A DNA stretch of 64,000 nucleotides, from assembly GCF_052118625.1 (NCBI RefSeq), contig NZ_JBQKGW010000003.1, positions 62,001 through 126,000 on the forward strand, given 5' to 3'. This document shows positions 46,269-55,191 of this stretch, in pieces (the first letter of the stretch is position 1; each line of letters starts with the position of its first letter). The stretch is from Porcincola sp945869225. GTDB taxonomy: Bacteria > Bacillota > Clostridia > Lachnospirales > Lachnospiraceae. The position numbers and the translations under genes were made by a program. The notes beneath the pieces were generated by a model that saw only the letters and a list, made by a program, of their open reading frames with translations, ran no database searches and was not told the DNA's origin.

Positions 46269-47672
46269 ATGGAAAAATTGGGGAAAAAGGGACTGGCGCT
46301 TCTGCTCTGTGCCGGTCTGGGTGCATCGATGCTGACCGGCTGCGGGAAGAAGGCAGAGGCAGCCGCGATGTTCACATATAACGGGGAAGCGGTCGACAAC
46401 AACGTTGCCACCTTCCTGTTCAGACTGCAGGAAGCTTCATTTGATACCTCATACGGCAACATGTTTGCCCAGTATTACGGAAGCGCGAATGTCTGGGACA
46501 TGGATCTGACCGGCCAGGGCTCGACCTACGGGGAAACCTTCAAGGATGAGTTCAAGAAGACCATGGAACGGCTTCTGGTGGCGCAGGATCACGCGGCGGA
46601 TTACAAGATCACGCTGAGCGATGCGGAAGAGAAGAGCATCGCGGACGCGGCGGACAAGTTCATCGCCGCAAACAGCGAAAAGACGCTGGAGGATATGTCT
46701 GCGACAAGGGACGTCGTGATCAAGGCGCTTGAGATGAAGACGATCCAGAAGAAGGTCGAGGACGAGGTCGGCAAGACAGCCGATACGGAGGTGAGCGACG
46801 AGGAAGCCGCACAGAGGAAGGTTTCCTACATCAGTTACACACCGACGACGGAGACTGAGAGCGAATCGGAGGGACTTTCCGAGGCCGGGACAGAGGCGGA
46901 TGTCCAGAATACAACCGAGGCGGATTCCGCCGTCACGCCGACCGCATCCGAGGCAGAGACGGCAGTCGAGACGGAGAAGTCCGAGAAGACGAAGTCAGCG
47001 GCATCTGAGACGGAGGCGAAGGCTGCGGAGGCTTCGACAGAAGCAGGAGCAACCGAGGCGCTGACAGAGAGCGAGACGGAGACCGAGAGCCCCGAGATGC
47101 AGGCAGCCCGCAGGAAGTACAAGGCGATGGCCGAGGAGGAGCTGGAGAAGATCAAAAAATCCGGCAGGGAGTTCTCCGAGTATGTGGATGAGATCTCCAA
47201 GGAGAAGACTGCAGGTGTCACGGCTTCCTCGATGACGTTCGGAAAGGATGATTCCTATCCGGCGTCCGAGATCATCAAGGCAACGAACGATCTGGAGGAC
47301 AATACGCTGGTCGATCATCTTGTCGAGGCGAACAACAGCTACTACATCCTCTATGTAAACGAGAAGCTCGACAAGGACGCGACCGAGGCAAAGAAGAAGC
47401 AGATCATCGAAGAGCGCAGGCAGAAAGCGGTGGATGATCAGTATACGGAGTGGGAGAAGGACGTGAAGTTTGAGACGGACAGTGATGCGTTCGGAAAGCT
47501 GACCTTCGACCGCGCGTACACGGCTCCGGCTTCGGCGGAAACAGAGGCAGCTGCTGCGGGTACCGAGTCAGCCGGAACAGAAGGCTACGGAACGGAAGCC
47601 GGAGCGGTTCAGGAAGCCGGAGCGGAGACAGGCCAGACGGAAACAGCTGCAGCGGAAGCCGCGGGAAACTGA
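46269..47672 (+). CDS. prsA: PrsA-like peptidyl-prolyl isomerase lipoprotein with acidic insert
   Basis: A 467-residue lipoprotein: the signal peptide ends in MLTGC (Cys25). A SurA/PrsA-type helical N-domain precedes a PpiC-like segment (EFSEYVDEISKEKTAGVTAS, then ILYVNEKLDKDATEAKKKQI). After KVSYISYTPTTETES, about 85 residues of Glu/Thr/Ala/Ser low complexity (TEAKAAEASTEAGATEALTE-type) interrupt the fold, and a similar Glu/Ala/Gly tail ends the protein. It should fold secreted proteins outside the membrane. The position after mfd matches prsA in many Clostridia. PPIase activity is not assured because the domain is split and divergent. Confidence 0.8.
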   Translation: MEKLGKKGLALLLCAGLGASMLTGCGKKAEAAAMFTYNGEAVDNNVATFLFRLQEASFDTSYGNMFAQYYGSANVWDMDLTGQGSTYGETFKDEFKKTMERLLVAQDHAADYKITLSDAEEKSIADAADKFIAANSEKTLEDMSATRDVVIKALEMKTIQKKVEDEVGKTADTEVSDEEAAQRKVSYISYTPTTETESESEGLSEAGTEADVQNTTEADSAVTPTASEAETAVETEKSEKTKSAASETEAKAAEASTEAGATEALTESETETESPEMQAARRKYKAMAEEELEKIKKSGREFSEYVDEISKEKTAGVTASSMTFGKDDSYPASEIIKATNDLEDNTLVDHLVEANNSYYILYVNEKLDKDATEAKKKQIIEERRQKAVDDQYTEWEKDVKFETDSDAFGKLTFDRAYTAPASAETEAAAAGTESAGTEGYGTEAGAVQEAGAETGQTETAAAEAAGN

Positions 47673-47709
47673 GAAATCAAAACCAGACGATGGACATGAG
47701 GGGCGAGGC

Positions 47710-48288
47710 ATGAAACTACTGGAAGAACGCATCAGAAAAGACGGAGTCGTGAAACCGGGGAATATCCTGAAGGTGGACAGCTTTCTGAACCACCAGATGG
47801 ACGTGGAGCTGTTCAACAAGATGGGAGAGGAGTTCAGGCGTCTCTATGCGGATACGCCGATCACCAAGATTCTGACAATTGAGGCATCGGGAATCGGAAT
47901 CGCCTGCATCGCGGCGCAGCACTTCCACGTACCCGTCGTGTTCGCCAAGAAGTCTCAGAGCGTGAATCTGGACGGTGAGATGTACACAGCGAAGATTGAG
48001 TCCTTCACGCACAAGAGGACGTACGATGTCATTGTCGCAAAAAAGTTCATCAGTCCGGATGACCACATCCTGATCATCGATGACTTCCTTGCCAACGGGT
48101 GTGCCTGCCTTGGACTGATCGATATCATCCGGAGTGCCGGCGCGACGGTGGAGGGAGTCGGAATCGCGATTGAGAAGGGCTTCCAGAAGGGCGGCGAGCT
48201 GATCCGGAAGCAGGGCATCCGCGTGGAATCCCTGGCGATCATCGAGAGCATGGACGATAAAACCGGAGAGATCACGTTCCGGAATTGA
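47710..48288 (+). CDS. xpt: Xanthine phosphoribosyltransferase
   Basis: A 192-residue Xpt converting xanthine and PRPP to XMP. It starts MKLLEERIRKDGVVKPGNIL, carries HVPVVFAKKSQSVNL, and has the PRPP loop ILIIDDFLANGCACLGL, diagnostic for Xpt. GAGGGGCGAGG precedes the ATG. In many Firmicutes xpt is controlled by a purine riboswitch; none fits in the 37 bases upstream, so it is probably cotranscribed with the foldase gene. A strong terminator follows. Confidence 0.94.
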   Translation: MKLLEERIRKDGVVKPGNILKVDSFLNHQMDVELFNKMGEEFRRLYADTPITKILTIEASGIGIACIAAQHFHVPVVFAKKSQSVNLDGEMYTAKIESFTHKRTYDVIVAKKFISPDDHILIIDDFLANGCACLGLIDIIRSAGATVEGVGIAIEKGFQKGGELIRKQGIRVESLAIIESMDDKTGEITFRN

Positions 48289-48312
48289 GAATAAGGAATT
48301 TGAACGGTGAAG

Positions 48313-48351
48313 AGTCAGCCTTCAGGTAAAACCTGGGGGCTGACTTTTTTT
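48313..48351 (+). terminator. Rho-independent terminator of xpt
   Basis: AGTCAGCC pairs with GGCTGACT, with an inner CAGGT/ACCTG helix, followed by TTTTTTT. Confidence 0.92.
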
Positions 48352-48384
48352 GTGAAGGCGACCGTCCGTCGTCACCGTCAGAAT

Positions 48385-48587
48385 TTGTACTGGATGAATC
48401 TGTACATATTTGTACAATAAAAGTAAATTAATATTTATTTCCTGATAGAATTAATCGAAATAAACAAATATACAGGAAGAATATGAATGATGGTTGGCGT
48501 AATGTACAACAGAAACTGAAAGATGCATTGACTTGCTCATATGAGAGTGGTATAGTTGTGCACACAGGAGTGGTATGAACATGTACA
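48385..48587. promoter_or_regulatory. Repeated TGTACA motifs before the second sugar operon
   Basis: The AT-rich 342-base region before the second binding-protein gene carries TTGTAC (48385), TGTACA (48401), TGTACA within TTTGTACAAT (48411), TGTACA (48503), TTGTGCACA (48556, at the -10/start) and TGTACA (48582). The last two form an imperfect inverted pair TTGTGCACA...TGTACACAA around the transcription start. They are probable operators for a LacI- or GntR-type repressor encoded elsewhere. Confidence 0.55.
48528..48556 (+). promoter_or_regulatory. Promoter TTGACT-17-TATAGT
   Basis: TTGACT at 48528-48533 and TATAGT at 48551-48556 with 17-base spacing. The start would fall near 48563, inside the inverted operator pair, 65-70 bases before the first gene of the operon. 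Confidence 0.75.
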
Positions 48588-48630
48588 CAAGCCGCTTCAA
48601 CACAACATCTTATAAAGGAGGGTATTTACT

Positions 48631-49656
48631 ATGAACAAGAAGATCTGGGCAGGCGTGTTTGCCGCAACCATGCTGTTCTCGATGAGCGGATATGCGATGG
48701 CCGGAGAGACAGAGGCTTCGACGGAGGCTTACACTGAGGAAGACCAGACGAAGATCATGGTCGACACAACCCAGTATAAGAAGGACAGACCGGATGGCGG
48801 TTATACATTTGCGTATACCTGCATGGATGGATCCAATCCGTTCTTTGTCACGATCCAGAAGGAGATCGAGAAGAAGCTGAAGGAGAACGGTGACAACCTG
48901 ATCACTTCTGATCCGGCGAATGATGTCACGCTTCAGATTTCCCAGATGGAAGACGCAATTTCCCAGAAGCCGGACGGATACTTCGTCAACCCGGCAGAGG
49001 CGGAAGGAATTGTCCCGGCGCTGGACGAAGTGAAGGCAGCGGGGATCCCGATGGTCAACTTCGATACCGAGGTTGCCGACATGAAGGATTATGTTGTTTC
49101 CTACACAGGCTCAGATAACTACAATGCCGGCAAGGTCTGCGGCGATGATCTCGTCAAGCAGTGCCCGGATGGCGGCGACATCATCGTGCTTGACTGCCCG
49201 GAGATGAACTCCATCACGGACAGAACGAAGGGCTTCCTCGATGCAATCGACGGCCATGGATTCAACATCGTGGCACAGCAGGATGCGAAGGGCAATCTGC
49301 AGGAATCACAGAAGATCTCTGATGACCTCCTTCAGGCTCATCCGGATGTCGTCGCAATCTTCGGCGGAAATGACCCGACGGCCCTTGGCGCACTGGCATC
49401 TGCAGAGGGCGCAGGCCTCAAGAAGGTTCTGATCTATGGTGTTGACGGATCTCCTGATTTCAAGGCAGAGATGTCCAAGAAAGGTTCCCTGCTCCGTGCT
49501 ACCGGTGCTCAGTCCCCGATTTCCATCGCTGACAAGGCTGTTGAGATCATGTATGACATCATGGCAGGCAAGGAAGTTCAGTTCAGATATCCGGTTGATA
49601 CATTCCTGATCAGCCCTGAGAACGTTGCTGATTATGGCACGGATGGATGGCAGTAA
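48631..49656 (+). CDS. Sugar ABC transporter substrate-binding protein, RbsB-like (no lipobox)
   Basis: A 341-residue type I periplasmic-binding protein: FAYTCMDGSNPFFVTIQKEI at the ligand cleft, QMEDAISQKPDGYFVNP, and VVAIFGGNDPTALGALASA. The signal peptide (IWAGVFAATMLFSMSGYAMA) ends in an AMA-GETEAS type I peptidase site with no cysteine, like its counterpart at 16881. GGAGGG precedes the ATG. It is the first gene of a seven-part cassette that continues to the isomerase at 54398. The ligand is probably a pentose or ketohexose, judged from the enzymes downstream. Confidence 0.92.
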   Translation: MNKKIWAGVFAATMLFSMSGYAMAGETEASTEAYTEEDQTKIMVDTTQYKKDRPDGGYTFAYTCMDGSNPFFVTIQKEIEKKLKENGDNLITSDPANDVTLQISQMEDAISQKPDGYFVNPAEAEGIVPALDEVKAAGIPMVNFDTEVADMKDYVVSYTGSDNYNAGKVCGDDLVKQCPDGGDIIVLDCPEMNSITDRTKGFLDAIDGHGFNIVAQQDAKGNLQESQKISDDLLQAHPDVVAIFGGNDPTALGALASAEGAGLKKVLIYGVDGSPDFKAEMSKKGSLLRATGAQSPISIADKAVEIMYDIMAGKEVQFRYPVDTFLISPENVADYGTDGWQ

Positions 49657-49729
49657 TGACGGGATTCCGAAAAGCAGGCAGCTGCAGAAAGGCAGGATCC
49701 TGAATCGTACTGTAAACATGCGGTGATGA

Positions 49730-49761
49730 CAAGACCCGCTGCCGCTGGGCAGCGGGCCTTG
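49730..49761 (+). other. Intercistronic hairpin after the binding-protein gene
   Basis: CCCGCTGCC pairs with GGCAGCGGG, with extra CAAG/CTTG pairs at the base, and only a short TTGGG tail. As in the first sugar locus, it likely raises binding-protein mRNA relative to the transporter genes. Confidence 0.65.
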
Positions 49762-49840
49762 TTGGGTCTGGTATCCTGTCAGAATGTAAAGACTGCTCTC
49801 CGGCGACAGTCCGGGGAACACAGAAAGGAAGGTGGCGGAA

Positions 49841-51328
49841 TTGGCTGAAGAGAAAATCCTGCTGCAGATGAAACATATCACAAAAACATTCCCGGGTGTC
49901 AAGGCGCTCTCTGATGTCAGCCTTGAGGTAAAAGCTGGAGAGGTACATGCATTACTCGGTGAAAATGGTGCCGGAAAGTCCACTTTGATTAAGGTGCTTG
50001 GAGGCATCTATCATGCGGACAGCGGAGAAATCTACATTAACGGAGAAAAGAAGGAAATCAACAGTGTTCCGGATGCAGAGAAGAGCGGAATTGCCATCAT
50101 CCATCAGGAACTGGTGCTTGTTCCTTACATGACAGTTGCGGAAAACATATTCCTCGGAAGAGAGATCATGAAGGGGAAATTTGTCAACCGGAAGGAGATG
50201 GAGAAGAGGGCGCAGGCACTTCTTGACGAGTACCATATGCATGTCAGCGCCTCCGATCTTCTGGTGAATCTGACCATCGCACAGCAGCAGATGGTTGAAA
50301 TCGTGAAAGCGGTATCGACAGATTCAAAGATCATTGTCATGGACGAACCGACTTCCTCCATCTCGGACAATGAGGTCGAGCAGCTCTTCGGCATCATCCG
50401 GGACCTGACATCAAGAGGGGTTGGAATTATCTACATTTCCCATAAGATGAGTGAGCTGCAGCAGATCTGTGACAGAGTCACGGTCATGCGGGACGGCACG
50501 AAGGTTGGCACAAAGGAAGTAAAGACAACCTCAAACGACGAGCTGATTGCCATGATGGTTGGACGTACGCTGACCAGCTATTATACGAGAGACTTCCAGA
50601 CGGGCGGAGATGTGATTTTAAGAGCAGAGCATATCTCGGACGGAGATATGGCGAAGGATGTCACGTTTGAGGCGCGGAAGGGAGAAATCCTGGGCTTTGC
50701 CGGACTTGTCGGGGCCGGGAGAAGCGAGGCGATGAAGGTGATTTTCGGACTTGGAAAGCACCGCAGCGGCAAGGTTTACCTCGATGGGAAAGAGGTGAAG
50801 ATCAGTTCTCCGGTCGATGCGATGAAGAACGGGATTGCGCTTGTGCCGGAGGACCGGAAACTCGATGGACTGTATATGGTCCAGAATATCGCCTACAATA
50901 CGACGATTGAGGTTCTGGAGACTTTCATGCATGGAATGAATGTCGATCAGAAGAAGGAAGAGGAGATTACACAGAAGTATATTGATATGCTTTCTATCAA
51001 AACGCCTTCGCAGGAGCAGAAGGTCGGGAATCTTTCAGGCGGAAATCAACAGAAGGTTATGATTGCAAGATGGCTGGCGACCAATCCGAAGATTCTGATT
51101 CTGGATGAGCCTACCAGAGGAGTCGATGTAGGTGCGAAGGCGGAAATCTATGCAATCATGAACGAACTGACAAAACACGGACTCACCATTCTGATGATCT
51201 CATCAGAACTTCCTGAGATTATCAATATGAGTGATCGTGTATACGTATTTTCAGAAGGGGTTGTCACAGGCTGTCTGGATCATTCAGAGGTCAGTCAGGA
51301 AGCCATCATGAAACTGGCAGCTTCGTGA
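49841..51328 (+). CDS. Sugar ABC transporter ATPase, RbsA-type double domain
   Basis: A 495-residue tandem ABC ATPase. The N-terminal domain has GENGAGKSTLIKVLGG, LTIAQQQMVEIVKA and IIVMDEPTSSI. The C-terminal domain has the typical degenerate Walker A (GLVGAGRSEAMK), LSGGNQQKVMIARWL and an intact ILILDEPTRGVD, unlike the homologue at 18042. A TTG at 49841 (GGAAGG eight bases upstream) or GTG at 49832 starts the protein; the former has better spacing. It energises the permease that follows. Confidence 0.93.
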   Translation: MAEEKILLQMKHITKTFPGVKALSDVSLEVKAGEVHALLGENGAGKSTLIKVLGGIYHADSGEIYINGEKKEINSVPDAEKSGIAIIHQELVLVPYMTVAENIFLGREIMKGKFVNRKEMEKRAQALLDEYHMHVSASDLLVNLTIAQQQMVEIVKAVSTDSKIIVMDEPTSSISDNEVEQLFGIIRDLTSRGVGIIYISHKMSELQQICDRVTVMRDGTKVGTKEVKTTSNDELIAMMVGRTLTSYYTRDFQTGGDVILRAEHISDGDMAKDVTFEARKGEILGFAGLVGAGRSEAMKVIFGLGKHRSGKVYLDGKEVKISSPVDAMKNGIALVPEDRKLDGLYMVQNIAYNTTIEVLETFMHGMNVDQKKEEEITQKYIDMLSIKTPSQEQKVGNLSGGNQQKVMIARWLATNPKILILDEPTRGVDVGAKAEIYAIMNELTKHGLTILMISSELPEIINMSDRVYVFSEGVVTGCLDHSEVSQEAIMKLAAS

Positions 51329-51407
51329 GACGCGTCTTTGGATGCGCCGAACTTACAGCTTCCTGCAGGGGAGCCCAAATACCTGTGATGAAGGAGGATC
51401 CTAAATC

Positions 51408-52364
51408 ATGTCCAAGAATATTAAAACCTATTTCCATGAGAATGCGGGCATACTGGCGGCTCTGGTTGCCCTGTGCATCCTGCTGGCAATTCTGCCTGCA
51501 ACAAGCAAATCATTTGTCTCGACAAGAAATTTCTTTAACGTGTTGAGGCAGGTATCCACAAATATGTTTCTTGCCTGTGGTATGACGATGGTCATCATCC
51601 TTGGCGGAATCGATCTGTCAGTCGGTTCCATCATCGCCCTGGCAGGCTGCGTGGAAGCGGGAATGGTCGTACACCTGAACATGCCCCTTCCGCTGGCAAT
51701 TCTTATCGCGCTTGCCATCGGTCTTGGTGTCGGCATGTTTAACGGCTATGTTGTCTCTACAACAACAATTCCGGCGTTCATCGTGACCCTGGCAACGATG
51801 AATATCTGCCGTGGACTTGCGTATGTTTATACAGGCGGATCTCCGGTCCGTGTCATGACAGACGCATGGAAGTTCATCGGCGCCGGTTATATCGGTCCGT
51901 TCCCGACACCCGTCATCATCATGATTGCCATTCTGATCATCACCGCAATCATCATGAACAAGACAAAGCTCGGACGTCATATCTATGCAGTCGGCGGCAA
52001 TGCGCAGGCAGCAGAGTATTCCGGAATCAACGTCCGCAAGGTGAAGTTTCTTGTACATTCTTATTCCGGACTGATGGCAGGTCTCGCGGGCGTTGTCCTG
52101 GCATCCCGCATGTACTCTGGTCAGCCGACCGCAGGAGACGGCGCGGAGATGGATGCGATCGCGGCAACCGTTGTAGGCGGAACCTCCATGGCCGGTGGTT
52201 CCGGAAAGATTGGCGGAACAATCATTGGTGCACTGATCATCGGTGTTCTGAACAATGGTCTGAATCTGATGAATGTCAACTCGTTCTGGCAGTATGTTGT
52301 GAAGGGTGTTGTCATCCTCGGCGCTGTCTATGTAGACTTCCTCAGAAACAAGAACAAAAAGTGA
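51408..52364 (+). CDS. Sugar ABC transporter permease, RbsC-type
   Basis: A 318-residue permease with about ten hydrophobic helices and canonical RbsC segments: MTMVIILGGIDLSVGSIIAL, TIPAFIVTLATMNICRG, YAVGGNAQAAEYSGINV and VVGGTSMAGGSGKIGGT. GAAGGAGG precedes the ATG. It forms the membrane channel, presumably as a homodimer, of the second sugar importer. Confidence 0.94.
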   Translation: MSKNIKTYFHENAGILAALVALCILLAILPATSKSFVSTRNFFNVLRQVSTNMFLACGMTMVIILGGIDLSVGSIIALAGCVEAGMVVHLNMPLPLAILIALAIGLGVGMFNGYVVSTTTIPAFIVTLATMNICRGLAYVYTGGSPVRVMTDAWKFIGAGYIGPFPTPVIIMIAILIITAIIMNKTKLGRHIYAVGGNAQAAEYSGINVRKVKFLVHSYSGLMAGLAGVVLASRMYSGQPTAGDGAEMDAIAATVVGGTSMAGGSGKIGGTIIGALIIGVLNNGLNLMNVNSFWQYVVKGVVILGAVYVDFLRNKNKK

Positions 52365-52382
52365 TTGAGGGGCTCAGGAAAG

Positions 52383-53510
52383 ATGGAGAACAGGAAGATT
52401 GTGACAGCCGGCTATGTGTCACTTGACATCACGCCGTCGATCAGGGCTGCCTCCGGAATGACACTTCATGATATGATCCGTCCGGGGAAGCTGATCCAGG
52501 TCGGAAAGGCAACAGCCGCCCCGGGAGGCTGTGTGAGCAATACCGGCCTTGCGCTTCACAAACTTGGAAGTGACGTCAGCCTTGTTGCGAAGATCGGAGA
52601 TGATGCGTTCGGGCGGATTCTGACCGAAGAATACAACCAAAAAGGCGTAAGACCGGACTTTCTGGTATCAAAGGATACAGAGACCTCCTATACGCTTGTT
52701 CTGGCGGTCCCGGGCAGTGACCGGTGCTTCCTGGCAGATGCCGGCGCGAACGATACACTGACGGCAGATGAGCTGAGCTATGATGAGATCGGAAAAGCGC
52801 AGTATTTTCATTTCGGGTATCCGACCCTGATGCGTCAGTTCTATCTGAACGAAGGCAGCCAGACTGTGGAGATGCTGAAGAAAGTAAAGGCGCTCGGACT
52901 GGTTACAAGTCTTGATATGGCAGCCATCGATCCGTCAAGCGAGGCCGGTGCACAGGACTGGAAGACGATCCTGGCGAATGTTCTGCCATATGTCGACTTC
53001 TTTGTCCCGAGCATCGAGGAGCTTTGCTTCATACTCGACCGGGATAAGTACAATTCCTGGCAAAAACAGTATCAGGATGATATCTGTATGCATCTTTCAC
53101 TGGGCCGGGATGTAATTCCGCTGGCACAGAAGGCGCTCGACCTGGGATGCAGAGCCGTCCTTCTGAAATGCGGGGCAGCCGGGTTGTACCTGAAGACGGG
53201 ACCTGAAGAAGCGATGAAGCAGATCTCACCTCATTTTCAGGGAGAAGGCTGGGGCGGACTGTCAATCTTCGAGGACAGCTATGTTCCGGATCAGATTTTA
53301 TCCGGGACGGGTGCAGGAGATACGGCGATTGCGGCCTTTTTGTACAGCCTGAGTCATGACTTCAGCCCGGAAACATGCCTGGAAATGGCGGCAGGGTGTG
53401 GCGCAATGTGCATTACGCAGTACGATGCACTTTCCGGCCTGATTCCGGCGGACCAGCTTTTGGAAAGAATCCGAAGCGGCTGGGCAAAACAGAAGATGAT
53501 TCACGAGTGA
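52383..53510 (+). CDS. PfkB-family sugar kinase
   Basis: A 375-residue ribokinase-fold kinase. It has the N-terminal PfkB signature GGCVSNTGLALHKLGSDVSL with AKIGDDAFGR, and the anion-hole motif ILSGTGAGDTAIAAFLYSL with the catalytic Asp. It is longer than ribokinase (about 310 residues), partly from a segment near EAMKQISPHFQGEGWGG. ATG 52383 follows AGGAAAG. Set between the importer and a class II aldolase, it should phosphorylate the imported or isomerised sugar, most plausibly a ketose at C1; the position is inferred. Confidence 0.88.
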   Translation: MENRKIVTAGYVSLDITPSIRAASGMTLHDMIRPGKLIQVGKATAAPGGCVSNTGLALHKLGSDVSLVAKIGDDAFGRILTEEYNQKGVRPDFLVSKDTETSYTLVLAVPGSDRCFLADAGANDTLTADELSYDEIGKAQYFHFGYPTLMRQFYLNEGSQTVEMLKKVKALGLVTSLDMAAIDPSSEAGAQDWKTILANVLPYVDFFVPSIEELCFILDRDKYNSWQKQYQDDICMHLSLGRDVIPLAQKALDLGCRAVLLKCGAAGLYLKTGPEEAMKQISPHFQGEGWGGLSIFEDSYVPDQILSGTGAGDTAIAAFLYSLSHDFSPETCLEMAAGCGAMCITQYDALSGLIPADQLLERIRSGWAKQKMIHE

Positions 53511-53523
53511 AGGAGGAAACGAT

Positions 53524-54393
53524 ATGCTGGTCACATTGAAGAGTATTCTGCGTCTTGCAGAAGCAGACAATAAGGCGATTGGGGCATTCAATGTCACAAC
53601 GCTGGAAGGAATCCGCGCGGTGATCGCTGCCGCTGAAGAGACAGGGCAGCCAGTTATTCTTCAGTTTGCGAATGCCGCTCACAGCGGGTATATATCCCTT
53701 CATGAGATTGGACAGATCATGCTGCTGTATGCAGACGAAGCAAAAGTGCCGGTCTGCGTGCATCTCGATCATGGTGCCAATCTGGAGGAAGTGCATGAGG
53801 CGCTGGAACTGGGCTTTACGAGCGTCATGATTGATGGCTCCGCACTCCCCTACGAGAAGAATGTCGCTTTGACCGACGCAACGGTCGAGCTTGCGCAGGG
53901 ATTCGGTGCATCGGTAGAGGCTGAGATTGGCTCCATGGGCAGGGAGGAGTTCCTGTCTGCGGGCGGATCGGAGGCCGATCTGGGTGAAAGCTCTTACACA
54001 GATCCGGATCAGGCAGCCCGCTTCGTGAAGGATACGGGCATTGATGCACTGGCCTGCTCCTTCGGGACGGTTCACGGCATTTATCTCAAGGCCCCGAAGC
54101 TGGATGTCGACCGGATCAAGGTGATCCGTGAAAAGACCGGAAAGCCGGTGGTGATGCACGGAGGATCCGGTCTGAGCGATGAGGACTTCCGCAGATGTAT
54201 CCAGAATGGTGTACGGAAGATCAACTTCTACACGTATGCTGCAAAATTCGCAGGAGACGCCGTCCGAGAGCATGTGTCGGAGGCAGGAGACGGGAACGTC
54301 TATTTCCACGATATCGCGACCTGGGGGATGGAGTCGATGAAAAAGACATACATCCATACAATTTCGGTATTCTCGAATCTGAAGGAGAGCTGA
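53524..54393 (+). CDS. Class II fructose-bisphosphate-type aldolase
   Basis: A 289-residue zinc-dependent aldolase of the FbaA/KbaY/GatY family. Zinc ligands are in VHLDHGAN, AEIGSMG, FGTVHGIY and VMHGGSGLS; the catalytic Asp lies in HLDHG. FMIDGSALPYEKN-like sequence (VMIDGSALPYEKN) marks the GatY/KbaY side of the family. It yields dihydroxyacetone phosphate plus an aldehyde set by the substrate. AAGGAGG precedes the ATG, 13 bases after the kinase stop, and the isomerase follows after four bases, so the three are tightly coupled. Confidence 0.9.
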   Translation: MLVTLKSILRLAEADNKAIGAFNVTTLEGIRAVIAAAEETGQPVILQFANAAHSGYISLHEIGQIMLLYADEAKVPVCVHLDHGANLEEVHEALELGFTSVMIDGSALPYEKNVALTDATVELAQGFGASVEAEIGSMGREEFLSAGGSEADLGESSYTDPDQAARFVKDTGIDALACSFGTVHGIYLKAPKLDVDRIKVIREKTGKPVVMHGGSGLSDEDFRRCIQNGVRKINFYTYAAKFAGDAVREHVSEAGDGNVYFHDIATWGMESMKKTYIHTISVFSNLKES

Positions 54394-54397
54394 GGAT

Positions 54398-55084
54398 ATG
54401 AAGCGATCTGATATCAATGCGGTCATCAAAGAGATGGAAGGGATGCTGAGGGAGCACAGATGTTTTCTGCCGCCTTTCTGCAGCTTTACACCTGAGGACT
54501 GGAAAAGCAAGAATCATGAATACGATGAAATCCGTGACAACATGCTTGGATGGGACATCACGGATTTCGGCCTCGGAGACTTCAACAAGTGCGGATTTGC
54601 GCTGATTACCCTTCGGAACGGGAACCAGCACAATCCAAAGTACACGAAGGTATATGCAGAGAAGTATATCTACATGCGGGATGATATGTACGCGCCGATG
54701 CATTACCATGATTATAAGTCGGAGGATATCATCAACCGTGGCGGTGGTGATCTGAAGATTAAGGTCTTTCTGGATGACGGCAAGGGTGGCCTCTCTGACA
54801 AGGACGTGGAAGTGCAGTCAGATGGAAGGAGATACATGGTGCCGGCAGGGACGTCTGTCCTGCTGAAGCCGGGACAGTCGATCACAATCTATCCGCATCT
54901 GTACCATGAATTCCATGGCGTACCGGGAACGGGCAACATCCTGATCGGGGAAGTTTCCCAGTGCAATGACGACGAACACGACAATTTCTTCTATGACAAG
55001 CGTGTCGGAAGATTCCCGGCCATCGATGAGGATGAACCTCCGTATCGGCTGCTGTGCAATGAGTATCCTGCGGCGGAAAGCTGA
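54398..55084 (+). CDS. D-lyxose isomerase-family cupin sugar isomerase
   Basis: A 228-residue cupin. The metal site is visible as PMHYHDYKSED (His, His, Glu/Asp) and YHEFHG. Conserved family segments are WDITDFGLGDF, YAEKYIYMRDDMYAP and GEVSQCNDDEHDN. Characterised members interconvert D-lyxose and D-xylulose, and D-mannose and D-fructose. It is the last gene of the operon, upstream in pathway order of the kinase and aldolase. From memory, a related isomerase in E. coli O157:H7 is encoded with a kinase, aldolase and ABC transporter. The terminator at 55112 closes the operon. Confidence 0.87.
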   Translation: MKRSDINAVIKEMEGMLREHRCFLPPFCSFTPEDWKSKNHEYDEIRDNMLGWDITDFGLGDFNKCGFALITLRNGNQHNPKYTKVYAEKYIYMRDDMYAPMHYHDYKSEDIINRGGGDLKIKVFLDDGKGGLSDKDVEVQSDGRRYMVPAGTSVLLKPGQSITIYPHLYHEFHGVPGTGNILIGEVSQCNDDEHDNFFYDKRVGRFPAIDEDEPPYRLLCNEYPAAES

Positions 55085-55111
55085 TCAAATAGAAGTGGGA
55101 ACGTAAAGCAG

Positions 55112-55174
55112 AAAAAAGCGGCGGTCAGTCCGGAACCTGGATGTTTCAGGTCCTGCGGACTGGCCGCCGTTTCT
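55112..55174. terminator. Bidirectional terminator
   Basis: AGCGGCGGTCAGTCCG pairs with CGGACTGGCCGCCGTT (few mismatches), with an inner ACCTG/CAGGT helix. An A-run on the left and a T-run on the right let it serve both the isomerase gene and mscL. Confidence 0.85.
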
Positions 55175-55191
55175 ATATGCAGGATTTGAAT

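Noticed and set aside
46814..47100. Frameshift in the PrsA-like gene causing the acidic region
   Set aside because: The frame is continuous and the PpiC-like sequence resumes in the same frame after the insert, so it is a genuine in-frame low-complexity insertion.
47673..47709. Purine riboswitch before xpt
   Set aside because: Only 37 bases separate xpt from the foldase gene and none of the conserved purine-aptamer loops is present; the purO leader likewise lacks them.
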